The notes under the pieces were generated by a model. That model did not search any database, had not been told where the DNA came from, and was given only the letters and a program-made list of their open reading frames with translations. Position numbers and translations under genes: made by a program. Shown here one piece after another: positions 6,997 to 13,759 of a stretch of DNA of 32,134 nt. Origin of the DNA: Micromonospora sp. KC723 (GTDB lineage: Bacteria; Actinomycetota; Actinomycetes; Mycobacteriales; Micromonosporaceae); assembly GCF_004348595.1 (NCBI RefSeq), contig NZ_SMKD01000063.1, forward strand, positions 1-32,134, given 5' to 3'. Numbering within the stretch: the first letter of the stretch is position 1; the number at the start of each line of letters is the position of its first letter.

Positions 6997-7950
6997 TCAG
7001 TCGTGCCCGTGACCGGGGGCGCCGTGGCCGGCGTCGACGGTCGGGGTGAGGGTGGCCGGGGTGGCGGCGTCGTCGCCCGCCACGACCGTGAACTCGGCGG
7101 TGTGCACCGCGCCGCCGTGACGGAAGTCCAGGTACAGCCGGTAGGTGCCGGTGGAGGGCACCTCGGCGGCGAAGCTCACCGTCGGGCCGGCCGGCGTCCG
7201 CCCGTCCCCGGGTGTGCCCTCCGGGTGCACGTGCAGGTACGCCAGGTCGCCCTGGCGCAGGGCCACCAGATGTCCGTACGCCCCGAGGTGGGGCTCCAGG
7301 TCGGTGACCGGTTGCCCGTCCCGGGCGATGGTGAGGGTCAGCGGGCTGGTCCGCCCGGGTCGCGGCGTGCCGGTGAGCGTGACGGTGTAGCCGTCGACGG
7401 TGGTGCTGGTCGTCGGCGCGGGCAGCGGCCGGTATGCCAGCGTGCCGGGCACGGTCACGTCGACCCCGAGGGTGAGCGGCTCCCCGCCCGACGGGGTGAA
7501 GTCGGCGAAGGCCCGCCACACGCCGGGCCCACCCAGCGGCGTGTCGACCCGCCAGGTGCCGTCCGGGTCCGATTCGGGGTGAACGTGACGGAAGCCGGAC
7601 AGGTCGCGCCGGGCGACGATGAGGTGCATGCGCTTGTCGTGGGCCACGTCGTAGCGGGTGACGGGGGCGCCGTCGGGGCCGGTGATCCGGAAGGCGAACT
7701 GCCCGGCCGGGGCGGCCACGGGTTGCAGGGTGTAGCCCCGGTCGGAGACGAGCAGACCGCCCGGGAGGTGGGTGACGGCGGCCTGGTCGCCGCCCTCGTG
7801 GGAGTCGTCGGGGTGGGGGGTGCTGGCGGAGTCGTGGCGGGTCTCGGCGGCCGGTGTGACGGGACCGGCCAGGTGGCCGGCCCCGTACGCCGTGCCGAAC
7901 ACCGCCGCGAGGCCGAGGGCGAAGCCGCTCAGCTTCGTCGCCGTGTTCAT
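6997..7950 (-). CDS. Secreted His-rich copper-operon protein with two HVHPE repeats
   Basis: The 317-residue protein begins with an N-terminal hydrophobic signal or anchor (about 8-28). It has a His-rich region after it (HDSASTPHPDDSHEGG) and ends in GHGAPGHGHD, both good metal-binding tails. The body has two related modules. Each has a PVT segment, then H....HL...R.DL and HVHPE, then a closing beta strand with DF (RHVHPESD near residue 121 and LHVHPEGT near 240). I do not recognise a named family with certainty; similar proteins occur beside actinobacterial copper genes. A periplasm-side copper-binding or copper-delivery role is inferred from its place between copZ and copA and from the His content. 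The start at 7950 has only a weak GAGA-type ribosome-binding site, so translation may depend on coupling. Confidence 0.7.
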   Translation of the reverse strand: MNTATKLSGFALGLAAVFGTAYGAGHLAGPVTPAAETRHDSASTPHPDDSHEGGDQAAVTHLPGGLLVSDRGYTLQPVAAPAGQFAFRITGPDGAPVTRYDVAHDKRMHLIVARRDLSGFRHVHPESDPDGTWRVDTPLGGPGVWRAFADFTPSGGEPLTLGVDVTVPGTLAYRPLPAPTTSTTVDGYTVTLTGTPRPGRTSPLTLTIARDGQPVTDLEPHLGAYGHLVALRQGDLAYLHVHPEGTPGDGRTPAGPTVSFAAEVPSTGTYRLYLDFRHGGAVHTAEFTVVAGDDAATPATLTPTVDAGHGAPGHGHD

Positions 7951-7984
7951 CGGTTACCCGGTTCTCTGCGGTCGGTGACCCGGC

Positions 7985-8194
7985 TCATGCCTCGACGAGG
8001 TCGTATCCGGCCTCGTCGATCGCGGCGCGCACGGACTTGTCGTCCAGCGGGCTCTCGCTGGTGACGGTGACCCGGCCGGTGGCCAGGTCGACCTGGACGT
8101 CGGCGACGCCCTGGATCGCGCCCACCTCCGTGCTGACCGAGTTGACGCAGTGCCCGCAGGTCATCCCCTGCACCTGGTACGTGGTGGTGACCAT
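7985..8194 (-). CDS. copZ: CopZ-type copper chaperone
   Basis: This free-standing heavy-metal-associated domain of 69 residues has the metal-binding motif GMTCGHC (10-16). It has the ferredoxin-like beta-alpha-beta-beta-alpha-beta pattern and the conserved AGYDL near the C-terminus. CopZ proteins bind Cu(I) in the cytoplasm and hand it to CopA. The ATG at 8194 follows AGGAGAGGAG at about 7 bases. It is the first gene of the operon that continues with the His-rich secreted protein and copA, and it is divergent from csoR. A CsoR operator lies about 30 bases upstream of the start, so it is expected to be repressed when copper is low. Confidence 0.92.
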   Translation of the reverse strand: MVTTTYQVQGMTCGHCVNSVSTEVGAIQGVADVQVDLATGRVTVTSESPLDDKSVRAAIDEAGYDLVEA

Positions 8195-8223
8195 GGCAGT
8201 CTCCTCTCCTGACGCCGATGCTA

Positions 8224-8238
8224 TACCCCCCAGGGGTA
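8224..8238. promoter_or_regulatory. CsoR operator 1 (copZ side)
   Basis: TACCCCCCAGGGGTA is a G-tract palindrome of the type bound by CsoR repressors. It abuts a minus-strand TAGCAT -10 element (8223-8218), so bound CsoR would block the copZ promoter. Confidence 0.75.
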
Positions 8239-8259
8239 GCTCACCCGACGACCGTAGCA

Positions 8260-8274
8260 TACCCCCGGGGGGTA
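8260..8274. promoter_or_regulatory. CsoR operator 2 (csoR side)
   Basis: TACCCCCGGGGGGTA is a second CsoR-type palindrome, 36 bases centre to centre from the first. It lies immediately upstream of the csoR -10 element, which predicts autorepression. Confidence 0.75.
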
Positions 8275-8277
8275 CGC

Positions 8278-8283
8278 TATCCT
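8278..8283 (+). promoter_or_regulatory. -10 element of csoR, leaderless
   Basis: TATCCT fits TANNNT and ends 8 bases before the A of ATG 8291. No Shine-Dalgarno sequence lies between operator and ATG, so the mRNA is probably leaderless. An overlapping alternative, TACGCT (8273-8278), would place the start at GTG 8285. Confidence 0.5.
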
Positions 8284-8290
8284 GGTGGTC

Positions 8291-8590
8291 ATGACCACAC
8301 CGAGCACCCCGACCCGGGGCTACACCGCCAGCAAGGACCAACTGCTCGCGCGGCTGCGCCGCGTCGAGGGCCAGGTTCGTGGCATCGAGCGGATGGTCGA
8401 CGAGGACCGCTACTGCATCGACGTGCTGACCCAGATCTCCGCCATCCAGGCCGCGCTGGACAAGGTCGCTCTCGGCCTGCTCGACGGGCACGCCCGGCAC
8501 TGCATGCGGGAGGGTGCCGCCGAGGGTCGCGCCGACGAGATGGCCGGCGAGATGATGGCTGCCGTCGCCCGCCTGATGAAGCGCGGCTGA
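8291..8590 (+). CDS. csoR: CsoR copper-sensing repressor
   Basis: This 99-residue all-helical DNA-binding protein belongs to the CsoR/RcnR family. The Cu(I) ligand triad is present: C42 (RYCID), H67 and C71 (GHARHC). The spacing matches Mycobacterium tuberculosis CsoR (C36, H61, C65). The helix-1 signature LLARLRRVEGQVRGIERM is intact. It represses copper-resistance genes and releases DNA on binding Cu(I). It is divergent from copZ with two CsoR-type palindromes in the gap, so it most likely controls both directions. The ATG at 8291 was chosen because it suits a leaderless transcript from TATCCT; GTG at 8285 would add two residues. It ends at a strong hairpin shared with the DUF305 gene. Confidence 0.93.
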   Translation: MTTPSTPTRGYTASKDQLLARLRRVEGQVRGIERMVDEDRYCIDVLTQISAIQAALDKVALGLLDGHARHCMREGAAEGRADEMAGEMMAAVARLMKRG

Positions 8591-8640
8591 CCAGCGGCGG
8601 GGCCGAAGCGACCGAGCGACAGCCCCGGCCCCGCCGCTGG
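8591..8640. terminator. Bidirectional terminator between csoR and DUF305 gene
   Basis: Perfect 15-bp arms at 8591-8605 and 8626-8640 enclose a 20-base loop. The left arm starts directly after the csoR stop and the right arm ends two bases before the stop of the convergent DUF305 gene. Confidence 0.7.
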
Positions 8641-8642
8641 GG

Positions 8643-9281
8643 TCAGAGTCGGGCGAGGATCTTCTTCATGGTGTCGATCTCGGCCCGCTGGGCGGTGCGG
8701 ATCTGCTGCGCCAGCGCCTTGACCTCGGCGTTGGCTCCCTTGGCGATCTCGTCCTCGGCCATGGTGACGGCACCCTCGTGGTGCGCGATCATCATGGTGA
8801 CGAACTTCCGGTCGAACTCCGTACCGGAGGTGGCTGCCAGCCCGGTCATGTCCTCGTCGGACATCATGCCGGGCATGTCGTGGTCGGCCCCGGACCCGTG
8901 CCCCTCGGCCGGGCTGCCGGACGGCACCGGCCGACCCCACGCGGTGAGCCAGGCCGTCATGGTGGCGATCTCCGGAGCCTGCGCGGCCTTGATCTGCGCC
9001 GCGAGGCGCTTGACCTCGGCGTCCTGGGCGCGGCTCGCAGCCAGGTCCGACATCTGCACCGCCTGCTGGTGGTGCGGGATCATCATCTGGGCGAACATCA
9101 CGTCGGCGTCGCCGAACTCGGCGGCGGCGGACGCCTCCGCCGAGACGCCGCCGGCGCCGGGCGTCTCGTGGCCGGAGCCGGCCCCGTGGTCCCCGGCGCT
9201 GCCGCAGGCGGCCAGGGCGAGGGCGGTGGTGACGCTCACGCCGGCCAGGGCGGCCCGACGTGCGATGGTAAGGATGGACAC
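8643..9281 (-). CDS. DUF305 lipoprotein
   Basis: The 212-residue protein has a lipoprotein signal peptide with lipobox LAAC (Cys at about 26), followed by a low-complexity linker with His. Two DUF305 (ferritin-like four-helix) halves follow. Each half carries the hallmark MM-I-x-HH: MMIPHHQQAV (about 66-75) and MMIAHHEGAV (about 163-172). DUF305 proteins often accompany copper and other metal-resistance genes. They probably bind metal at the cell surface, which is inference. The GTG start at 9281 has AAAGG about 9 bases upstream. It follows the DUF6153 and CopB-like ATPase genes on the same strand, which suggests one functional copper group. The Met/His-rich insert GHGSGADHDMPGMMSDEDM (about 127-145) could be a further copper site. 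Confidence 0.88.
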   Translation of the reverse strand: MSILTIARRAALAGVSVTTALALAACGSAGDHGAGSGHETPGAGGVSAEASAAAEFGDADVMFAQMMIPHHQQAVQMSDLAASRAQDAEVKRLAAQIKAAQAPEIATMTAWLTAWGRPVPSGSPAEGHGSGADHDMPGMMSDEDMTGLAATSGTEFDRKFVTMMIAHHEGAVTMAEDEIAKGANAEVKALAQQIRTAQRAEIDTMKKILARL

Positions 9282-9324
9282 GATGTGAACCTTTCGGTGT
9301 GGAAACGACGCAGTGGACCGGGAA

Positions 9325-9340
9325 CGCGGGGACTCCCGCG
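9325..9340 (-). terminator. Small hairpin between DUF6153 and DUF305 genes
   Basis: Six-base arms CGCGGG (9325-9330) and CCCGCG (9335-9340) enclose a 4-base loop just after the DUF6153 stop codon. It is short, so it may reduce rather than stop read-through into the DUF305 gene. Confidence 0.3.
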
Positions 9341-9350
9341 CCGGGGCCTC

Positions 9351-9836
9351 CTAGCTGCGCAGCACCGACACCGTGGCGAGCCGGAGCCCGACGGGCCGGC
9401 CCGGGGGCGCACGCGGCCCCGGTGAGCGCACGGCGGGGCGGCGGGCGCCGATCCCGGGCCGGTCCCGGCCCGGCAGCAGCAGCAGCACCAGCAACACCGC
9501 CATCGTGAGCGCGCCGAGCACCGCCAGGCAGACGCTCCAGCCGCTCGGGGAGCCACCCGGGTCACCGGCCGGCAGCGCCGCCGGGTCCGGGCAGCCGCCA
9601 CCGGGGCAGTCGACGGCCACGACACTGACGGGAACGGCACCGGCGAAGACCGCCGGCAGGGCGTCGACCGCCCCGAACCGGTCGGCGTGCTCCGGGGCGA
9701 CGGCATGGCCGGCCGGATGGTTGCCGGTGTGCGTGCCGTGCCCGATGGTGTGCATGGCGGCCAGGCCGAGCAGGGTGGCGGCGAACAGCAGCAGCCGGGC
9801 CCACCAGCCCGTGGTCGCCGCCGTCGCCGTCCGCAC
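9351..9836 (-). CDS. DUF6153-like membrane protein of the copper region
   Basis: This 161-residue membrane protein has an N-terminal transmembrane segment (about 13-28) and then a His-rich stretch (MHTIGHGTHTGNHPAGHAV, about 28-46). A Cys-Pro-Gly loop (VDCPGGGCPDP, about 75-85) and a second hydrophobic segment (about 101-121, LAVLGALTMAVLLVLLLL) follow, ending in a basic tail. The pattern matches small actinobacterial DUF6153 proteins found near DUF305 genes; no biochemical function is established. The His-rich and Cys-containing outer loop suggests metal binding (inference). The GTG start at 9836 fits a leaderless transcript from TAGTTT. It lies between the CopB-like ATPase and the DUF305 genes, all on the minus strand. 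Confidence 0.6.
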   Translation of the reverse strand: MRTATAATTGWWARLLLFAATLLGLAAMHTIGHGTHTGNHPAGHAVAPEHADRFGAVDALPAVFAGAVPVSVVAVDCPGGGCPDPAALPAGDPGGSPSGWSVCLAVLGALTMAVLLVLLLLPGRDRPGIGARRPAVRSPGPRAPPGRPVGLRLATVSVLRS

Positions 9837-9842
9837 CCGACA

Positions 9843-9848
9843 AAACTA
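9843..9848 (-). promoter_or_regulatory. -10 element of the DUF6153 gene, leaderless
   Basis: Minus-strand TAGTTT (9848-9843) ends 7 bases before the G of GTG 9836, and no Shine-Dalgarno sequence is present. This is one of the few AT-rich spots in the region and suggests a promoter separate from the upstream ATPase gene. Confidence 0.5.
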
Positions 9849-9865
9849 ACCGAACCCGCCACCCG

Positions 9866-11923
9866 TCAGAGGCGGACCCGCCGTAGTAGCTGCGCGTTGA
9901 GCGCCACCACGATCGTGGAGGCCGACATCAGCACCGCGGCGAGAGCCGGGCTGAGCGTCAGCCCCACCCCGGCCAGCACCCCGGCCGCCAGCGGCAGCGC
10001 CACCACGTTGTAACCGGCCGCCCAGGCCAGGTTCTGCAGCATCTTCCGGTACGCCGAGCGGGACAGCCGAAGCACCCCGGCGACGCCACGCGGGTCGGAG
10101 GAGGCCAGCACCACCCCGGCCGACTCGATGGCCACGTCGGTGCCGGCCCCGATCGCGATGCCCACATCCGCCCGGGCCAGCGCCGGCGCGTCGTTGACCC
10201 CGTCGCCGACCATGGCCACCCGCAGGCCCCGGCGCTGCAACGCGGTCACCTTGCCGTCCTTGTCGGCGGGCAGCACCTCGGCGAAGACCTCGTCCACACC
10301 GGGACGGAACCCCAGGTCGGCGGCGACCGCCTCGGCCACCGTACGGGCGTCGCCGGTGATCATCGCAATCGTCCGCACCCCCTCGGCGCGCAGCGCGGTG
10401 ATCGCCTCCCGTGCCTCGGGACGCACCTCGTCGGCGAGGGCCAGCAGACCGAGGACGGTGTCCGGCAGGCGTACCAGGTGCAGCACGGCCGCCCCGCGCC
10501 CCGCCCAGCCCCGCGCCTGCGGGGTCAGCGCGTCGGGAAGCGCCAGTCCCCGCTCGCGCAGGAGGGCGGGGCCACCGACCGCGTACGTCGTACCGTCGAT
10601 CTCCGCCTGGACGCCCCGGCCGGGCAGCGACCGGAAGCCACGGGCCGCGATCGGGCCGCCGCGATCGGCGGCGGCCGCCACGATCGCCCGGGCCAGCGGG
10701 TGCTCGCTGTCGGCCTCGACCCCGGCCGCGAGCCGCAGCACCTCGTCCTCGCTGGCCCCCGGGGCGGCGGCGACGCCGGTGACCACGTGCCGGCCCCGGG
10801 TCAGCGTGCCCGTCTTGTCGAACAGCACCGCGTCGACGGTACGCATCCGCTCCAGCGCCAGCCGGTCCCGGACCAGCACCCCGGAACGGGCGGCGAGCCC
10901 GGTGGAGAGCGCGATCACCAACGGGATGGCCAGCCCCAACGCGTGCGGGCAGGCGATCACCAGCACGGTGACGGTGCGCACCACGGCCTCGTCCCGGTTG
11001 CCGAGCGCGGTCCAGGCCACGGCGGTCAGCACGGCACCGCCGGTGGCGACGTAGAACAGCAGGGCCGCGAACCGGTCGGCGAGCACCTGGGCTCGCCCGC
11101 CGGACTGCTGCGCCTGGGCGACCAGGCGCTGGATCCCCGCCAGGGTGGTTCGGTCGCCGACGGCCTCGACGCGTACCCGGACCGCCGAGTCGGTCGCCAC
11201 CGTGCCGGCCACCACCCGGCCCCCCGTCTCCCGGGCGACCGGCCGGGACTCCCCGGTGACCATCGACTCGTCGAACTCGGCGGCGCCCCCGACGATCCGC
11301 CCGTCGGCCGGCACCCGGCCACCGGGCCGGACCAGCACCACGTCACCGACGCCCAGTTCGGTGGTCGGCACCCGCACGACGACGCCGTCCGCGCCGACCC
11401 GCTCGGCGTCGTCGGGAAGCAGTTCGGCCAGTGCGGCGAGCGCCCCCCGGGCCTGGCCGATCGCCCGCATCTCCTGCCAGTGGCCGAGCAGCATGATCGT
11501 GACCAGCGCGGCCAGCTCCCACCAGAAGTCCAGGTCGAACACGCCGAGGCTGGTGCTGAGCGAGGCGGCGTACGCGACGCTGATCGCCATCGCGACCAGC
11601 AGCATCATTCCCGGGGCCCGGTCGCGCACCTCGCGTACGGCGCCGATGAGGAACGGCCAGCCACCCCACCAGAAGACCACCGAGCCGAGCACCGGCCCGA
11701 CCAGGGACCACCCCGGGAACTCCAGCGAGTAGCCGAACCAGTGCATCACCATGTCGCTGGTGACCACCACCGGGACGGTCAGCGCCAGGCAGACCTGGAA
11801 GCGACGGCGGAACATCGCCGGGTCGTGCCCGGCGTGCTTGTCGTGCCCGCCGTGCGTGTCCCGCCTGCCGTGCGTGTCCTGTCCGGTCCTTCGGGCGTCA
11901 CCTGCTCCGGGATGGTGGCTCAT
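9866..11923 (-). CDS. CPH-type (CopB-like) copper P1B ATPase
   Basis: This 685-residue heavy-metal pump has a His-rich N-terminus in place of a heavy-metal-associated domain (HTHGGHDKHAGHD within the first 45 residues). The transport motif is CPH (VIACPHALGLAIP, about 323) instead of CPC, which marks the P1B-3/CopB subgroup linked to Cu(II)/Cu(I) export. Other motifs are intact: TGES in the actuator (about 219), DKTGT (about 367), SEHPLA (about 406) and GDGVND (about 570). About eight membrane helices are expected. The ATG at 11923 follows GGAG at 4-5 bases, and adopting it excludes an unlikely upstream extension. It is followed on the same strand by the DUF6153 and DUF305 genes. No clear CsoR palindrome lies upstream, so it may be controlled differently from copA. 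Confidence 0.92.
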   Translation of the reverse strand: MSHHPGAGDARRTGQDTHGRRDTHGGHDKHAGHDPAMFRRRFQVCLALTVPVVVTSDMVMHWFGYSLEFPGWSLVGPVLGSVVFWWGGWPFLIGAVREVRDRAPGMMLLVAMAISVAYAASLSTSLGVFDLDFWWELAALVTIMLLGHWQEMRAIGQARGALAALAELLPDDAERVGADGVVVRVPTTELGVGDVVLVRPGGRVPADGRIVGGAAEFDESMVTGESRPVARETGGRVVAGTVATDSAVRVRVEAVGDRTTLAGIQRLVAQAQQSGGRAQVLADRFAALLFYVATGGAVLTAVAWTALGNRDEAVVRTVTVLVIACPHALGLAIPLVIALSTGLAARSGVLVRDRLALERMRTVDAVLFDKTGTLTRGRHVVTGVAAAPGASEDEVLRLAAGVEADSEHPLARAIVAAAADRGGPIAARGFRSLPGRGVQAEIDGTTYAVGGPALLRERGLALPDALTPQARGWAGRGAAVLHLVRLPDTVLGLLALADEVRPEAREAITALRAEGVRTIAMITGDARTVAEAVAADLGFRPGVDEVFAEVLPADKDGKVTALQRRGLRVAMVGDGVNDAPALARADVGIAIGAGTDVAIESAGVVLASSDPRGVAGVLRLSRSAYRKMLQNLAWAAGYNVVALPLAAGVLAGVGLTLSPALAAVLMSASTIVVALNAQLLRRVRL

Positions 11924-12117
11924 GTCTCCAAAGATGCCGCCTCCGACCGCCCAGGGCGGCGCGAACCGGGCGAGCCGACAGCTTGCCTGGCTACCATCTC
12001 CGACGATGAGACCTGCGCCCACCACCACCCCGCCTACCGCGCCGGCAGGCGGTCGTCGCCGGTGAACCGACCGACCGGCTGACACGTACTCCGCCCTGGA
12101 TCGTTGGGAGACTCGCA

Positions 12118-13458
12118 ATGGGCGCCGACCACACCCGTCCCGCTCCGTCCACCCCGCCCGGGGTGCGGCGGATTCTCGTCGCGACGGTCGTTCCGCTGTT
12201 CGTCGTCACGGTGATCGCCACCCTGCTGCTCTGGCCCCGGAGCGCCCCGGAGCGGGACCCCGGCGAGGAGGCGCCGCGTTACCACGGGACGGTCACCCGG
12301 GTGGTGACCGAGCCCTGCCCGGAGGTGCCGGAGAGCCCGTCCGGGCAGACGGACGGCCCGTGCGGCACGGTGACCGTCCGGGTCGAGCAGGGGCCGGACG
12401 CCGGAAAGCAGGTGGAGACCCCGGTGCCGGCCGGCCCCGGGGCGCCGACGGTGGCCGTGGGCGACGAGATCGTGCTGGTCAAGCTGACGGACCCGGCCGA
12501 CCCGACGGTCAGCCGCTACGACATCGCCGAGCACCAGCGCGGCAAGCCGCTGGTCTGGCTGGCGGTGCTCTTCGCGGCGGCGATCGTCGCGTTCGGGCGG
12601 CTGCGCGGGGTGGCGGCGCTCGCCGGGCTGGTCGCGAGCTTCGCGATCCTGCTCACCTTCGTCGTGCCGGGCATCTCCGCCGGCGGGTCGCCACTGCTGG
12701 TCGCGATCACCGGCTCGGCGTTGATCATGTTCGTGGTGCTGTACCTGACCCACGGGATCACCGCGCAGACGTCGGTGGCGGTCCTCGGCACGCTCGGCAG
12801 CCTGGTGCTGACCGGCATCCTCGGCAGCCTGGCCATCGCCGCCACCCACCTGACCGGGTTCGGCAGCGAGGAGGCCACCACCCTGTCGATGTACCAGCGG
12901 GACGTGGATCTACACGGACTGCTGCTGGCCGGCATCATCATCGGGTCGCTCGGCGTGCTCGACGACGTCACGGTCACCCAGGCGGCCACCGTGACCGAGT
13001 TGGCCCACGCCAACCCGGGGTTGTCCCGGATGCAGTTGTACCGGTCCGCCACCCGGGTCGGCCGGGCGCACATCGCCTCCACGGTGAACACCATCGTGCT
13101 CGCGTACGCCGGCGCCTCGCTGCCGCTGCTGCTTCTGCTGACCGCCGACAGCAGGCCGGTGAGCCAGATCCTCACCAGCGAGTTCCTGACCCAGGAGATC
13201 GTCCGCAGCGCCGTGGCGACGTTGGGGCTGATCGCCGCCGTACCCCTGACCACCGGTCTGGCCGCGTTGGTCACCGCTGCCGGCCGAGGCCCGGCCGACG
13301 ACACGACACCGCCCGCCGACCCGGCGCCGAGACCCCGCCCCCCGGTCGACCCGGACGCCGCGCTGGAGGCGTTGAGCGGCCCGCGACCGGGCGGACCGTC
13401 CACCCCGGCCCCCGCACGGTGGCCCGAACCGGAAAGGAGCACCGACACCGCATGGTGA
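12118..13458 (+). CDS. YibE/F family membrane protein
   Basis: The protein has 446 residues. An N-terminal transmembrane segment (about 18-38) is followed by a small extracytoplasmic domain (about 50-135) with a Cys pair (EPCPEV and GPCGTV) that could form a disulfide. A bundle of about seven hydrophobic helices runs from 144 to 390. The signature stretch YQRDVDLHGLLLAGIIIG plus LDDVTVTQAATV identifies the YibE/F family, whose function is not established. The C-terminal 55 residues are a Pro-rich cytoplasmic tail. The ATG follows GGGAG at about 8 bases. It is divergent from the CopB-like ATPase gene across 194 bases in which I see no clear operator. Functional links to copper are not evident. 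Confidence 0.85.
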   Translation: MGADHTRPAPSTPPGVRRILVATVVPLFVVTVIATLLLWPRSAPERDPGEEAPRYHGTVTRVVTEPCPEVPESPSGQTDGPCGTVTVRVEQGPDAGKQVETPVPAGPGAPTVAVGDEIVLVKLTDPADPTVSRYDIAEHQRGKPLVWLAVLFAAAIVAFGRLRGVAALAGLVASFAILLTFVVPGISAGGSPLLVAITGSALIMFVVLYLTHGITAQTSVAVLGTLGSLVLTGILGSLAIAATHLTGFGSEEATTLSMYQRDVDLHGLLLAGIIIGSLGVLDDVTVTQAATVTELAHANPGLSRMQLYRSATRVGRAHIASTVNTIVLAYAGASLPLLLLLTADSRPVSQILTSEFLTQEIVRSAVATLGLIAAVPLTTGLAALVTAAGRGPADDTTPPADPAPRPRPPVDPDAALEALSGPRPGGPSTPAPARWPEPERSTDTAW

Positions 13459-13598
13459 AACTCCGCAGCGTCACCGTGGACGACCCAGAACCTGACGAAC
13501 GCGTCACTCCTCACGCAACGCCACGACGATTCAACGCATTTAGTCGGGTTCAGGACGTAGCTCACCGGCATGCCTCTCGGGTAACCTCGCTGCCGGTC
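13459..13598. other. Intergenic stretch upstream of the riboswitch
   Basis: About 140 bases between the YibE/F stop and the riboswitch hold no convincing gene. It is less GC-rich than its surroundings around 13521-13545 and should contain the promoter for the riboswitch transcript, but I cannot pick a -10/-35 pair with confidence. No terminator hairpin for the YibE/F gene is obvious. Confidence 0.4.
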
Positions 13599-13742
13599 AC
13601 CGCCGAAGGCGCGCACCGGCGCCTGCGGTGCCACCGCCCAATCGCCGCACGGCGAGCCGGGGAACCAGGTACCTGGGGTGAATCCGCGACCGCGGTAGGG
13701 ACCACTTCCGTCCCGAACCCGTCAGCTAACCCGGTCGGCGGT
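13599..13742 (+). ncRNA. c-di-AMP riboswitch (ydaO-yuaA type)
   Basis: The outer P1 helix pairs ACCGCCGA (13599-13606) with TCGGCGGT (13735-13742). Inside it are conserved ydaO pieces: GGGGAACCAGG followed by TGGGGTGAAT (about 13660-13683), GGTAGGGACCACTTCCGTCCC (about 13694-13714, in parts) and the 3' hallmark GAACCCGTCAGCTAACCCGG (about 13715-13734). These elements match the actinobacterial form of the riboswitch known upstream of cell-wall hydrolase genes. High c-di-AMP is expected to turn expression off. The ribosome-binding site and GTG of the downstream gene follow within 18 bases, so control of translation or of early termination is possible. Confidence 0.85.
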
Positions 13743-13759
13743 CGACGGAAGGGAACACT

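Noticed and set aside
4634..7012. A long plus-strand open frame antisense to copA
   Set aside because: Composition is that of a mirrored coding frame (His/Gly/Asp/Arg-rich), with no domain; copA on the other strand has every P1B motif.
10478..12082. A plus-strand open frame antisense to the CPH-type ATPase gene
   Set aside because: It has no recognisable domain and disappears under the strong evidence for the ATPase.
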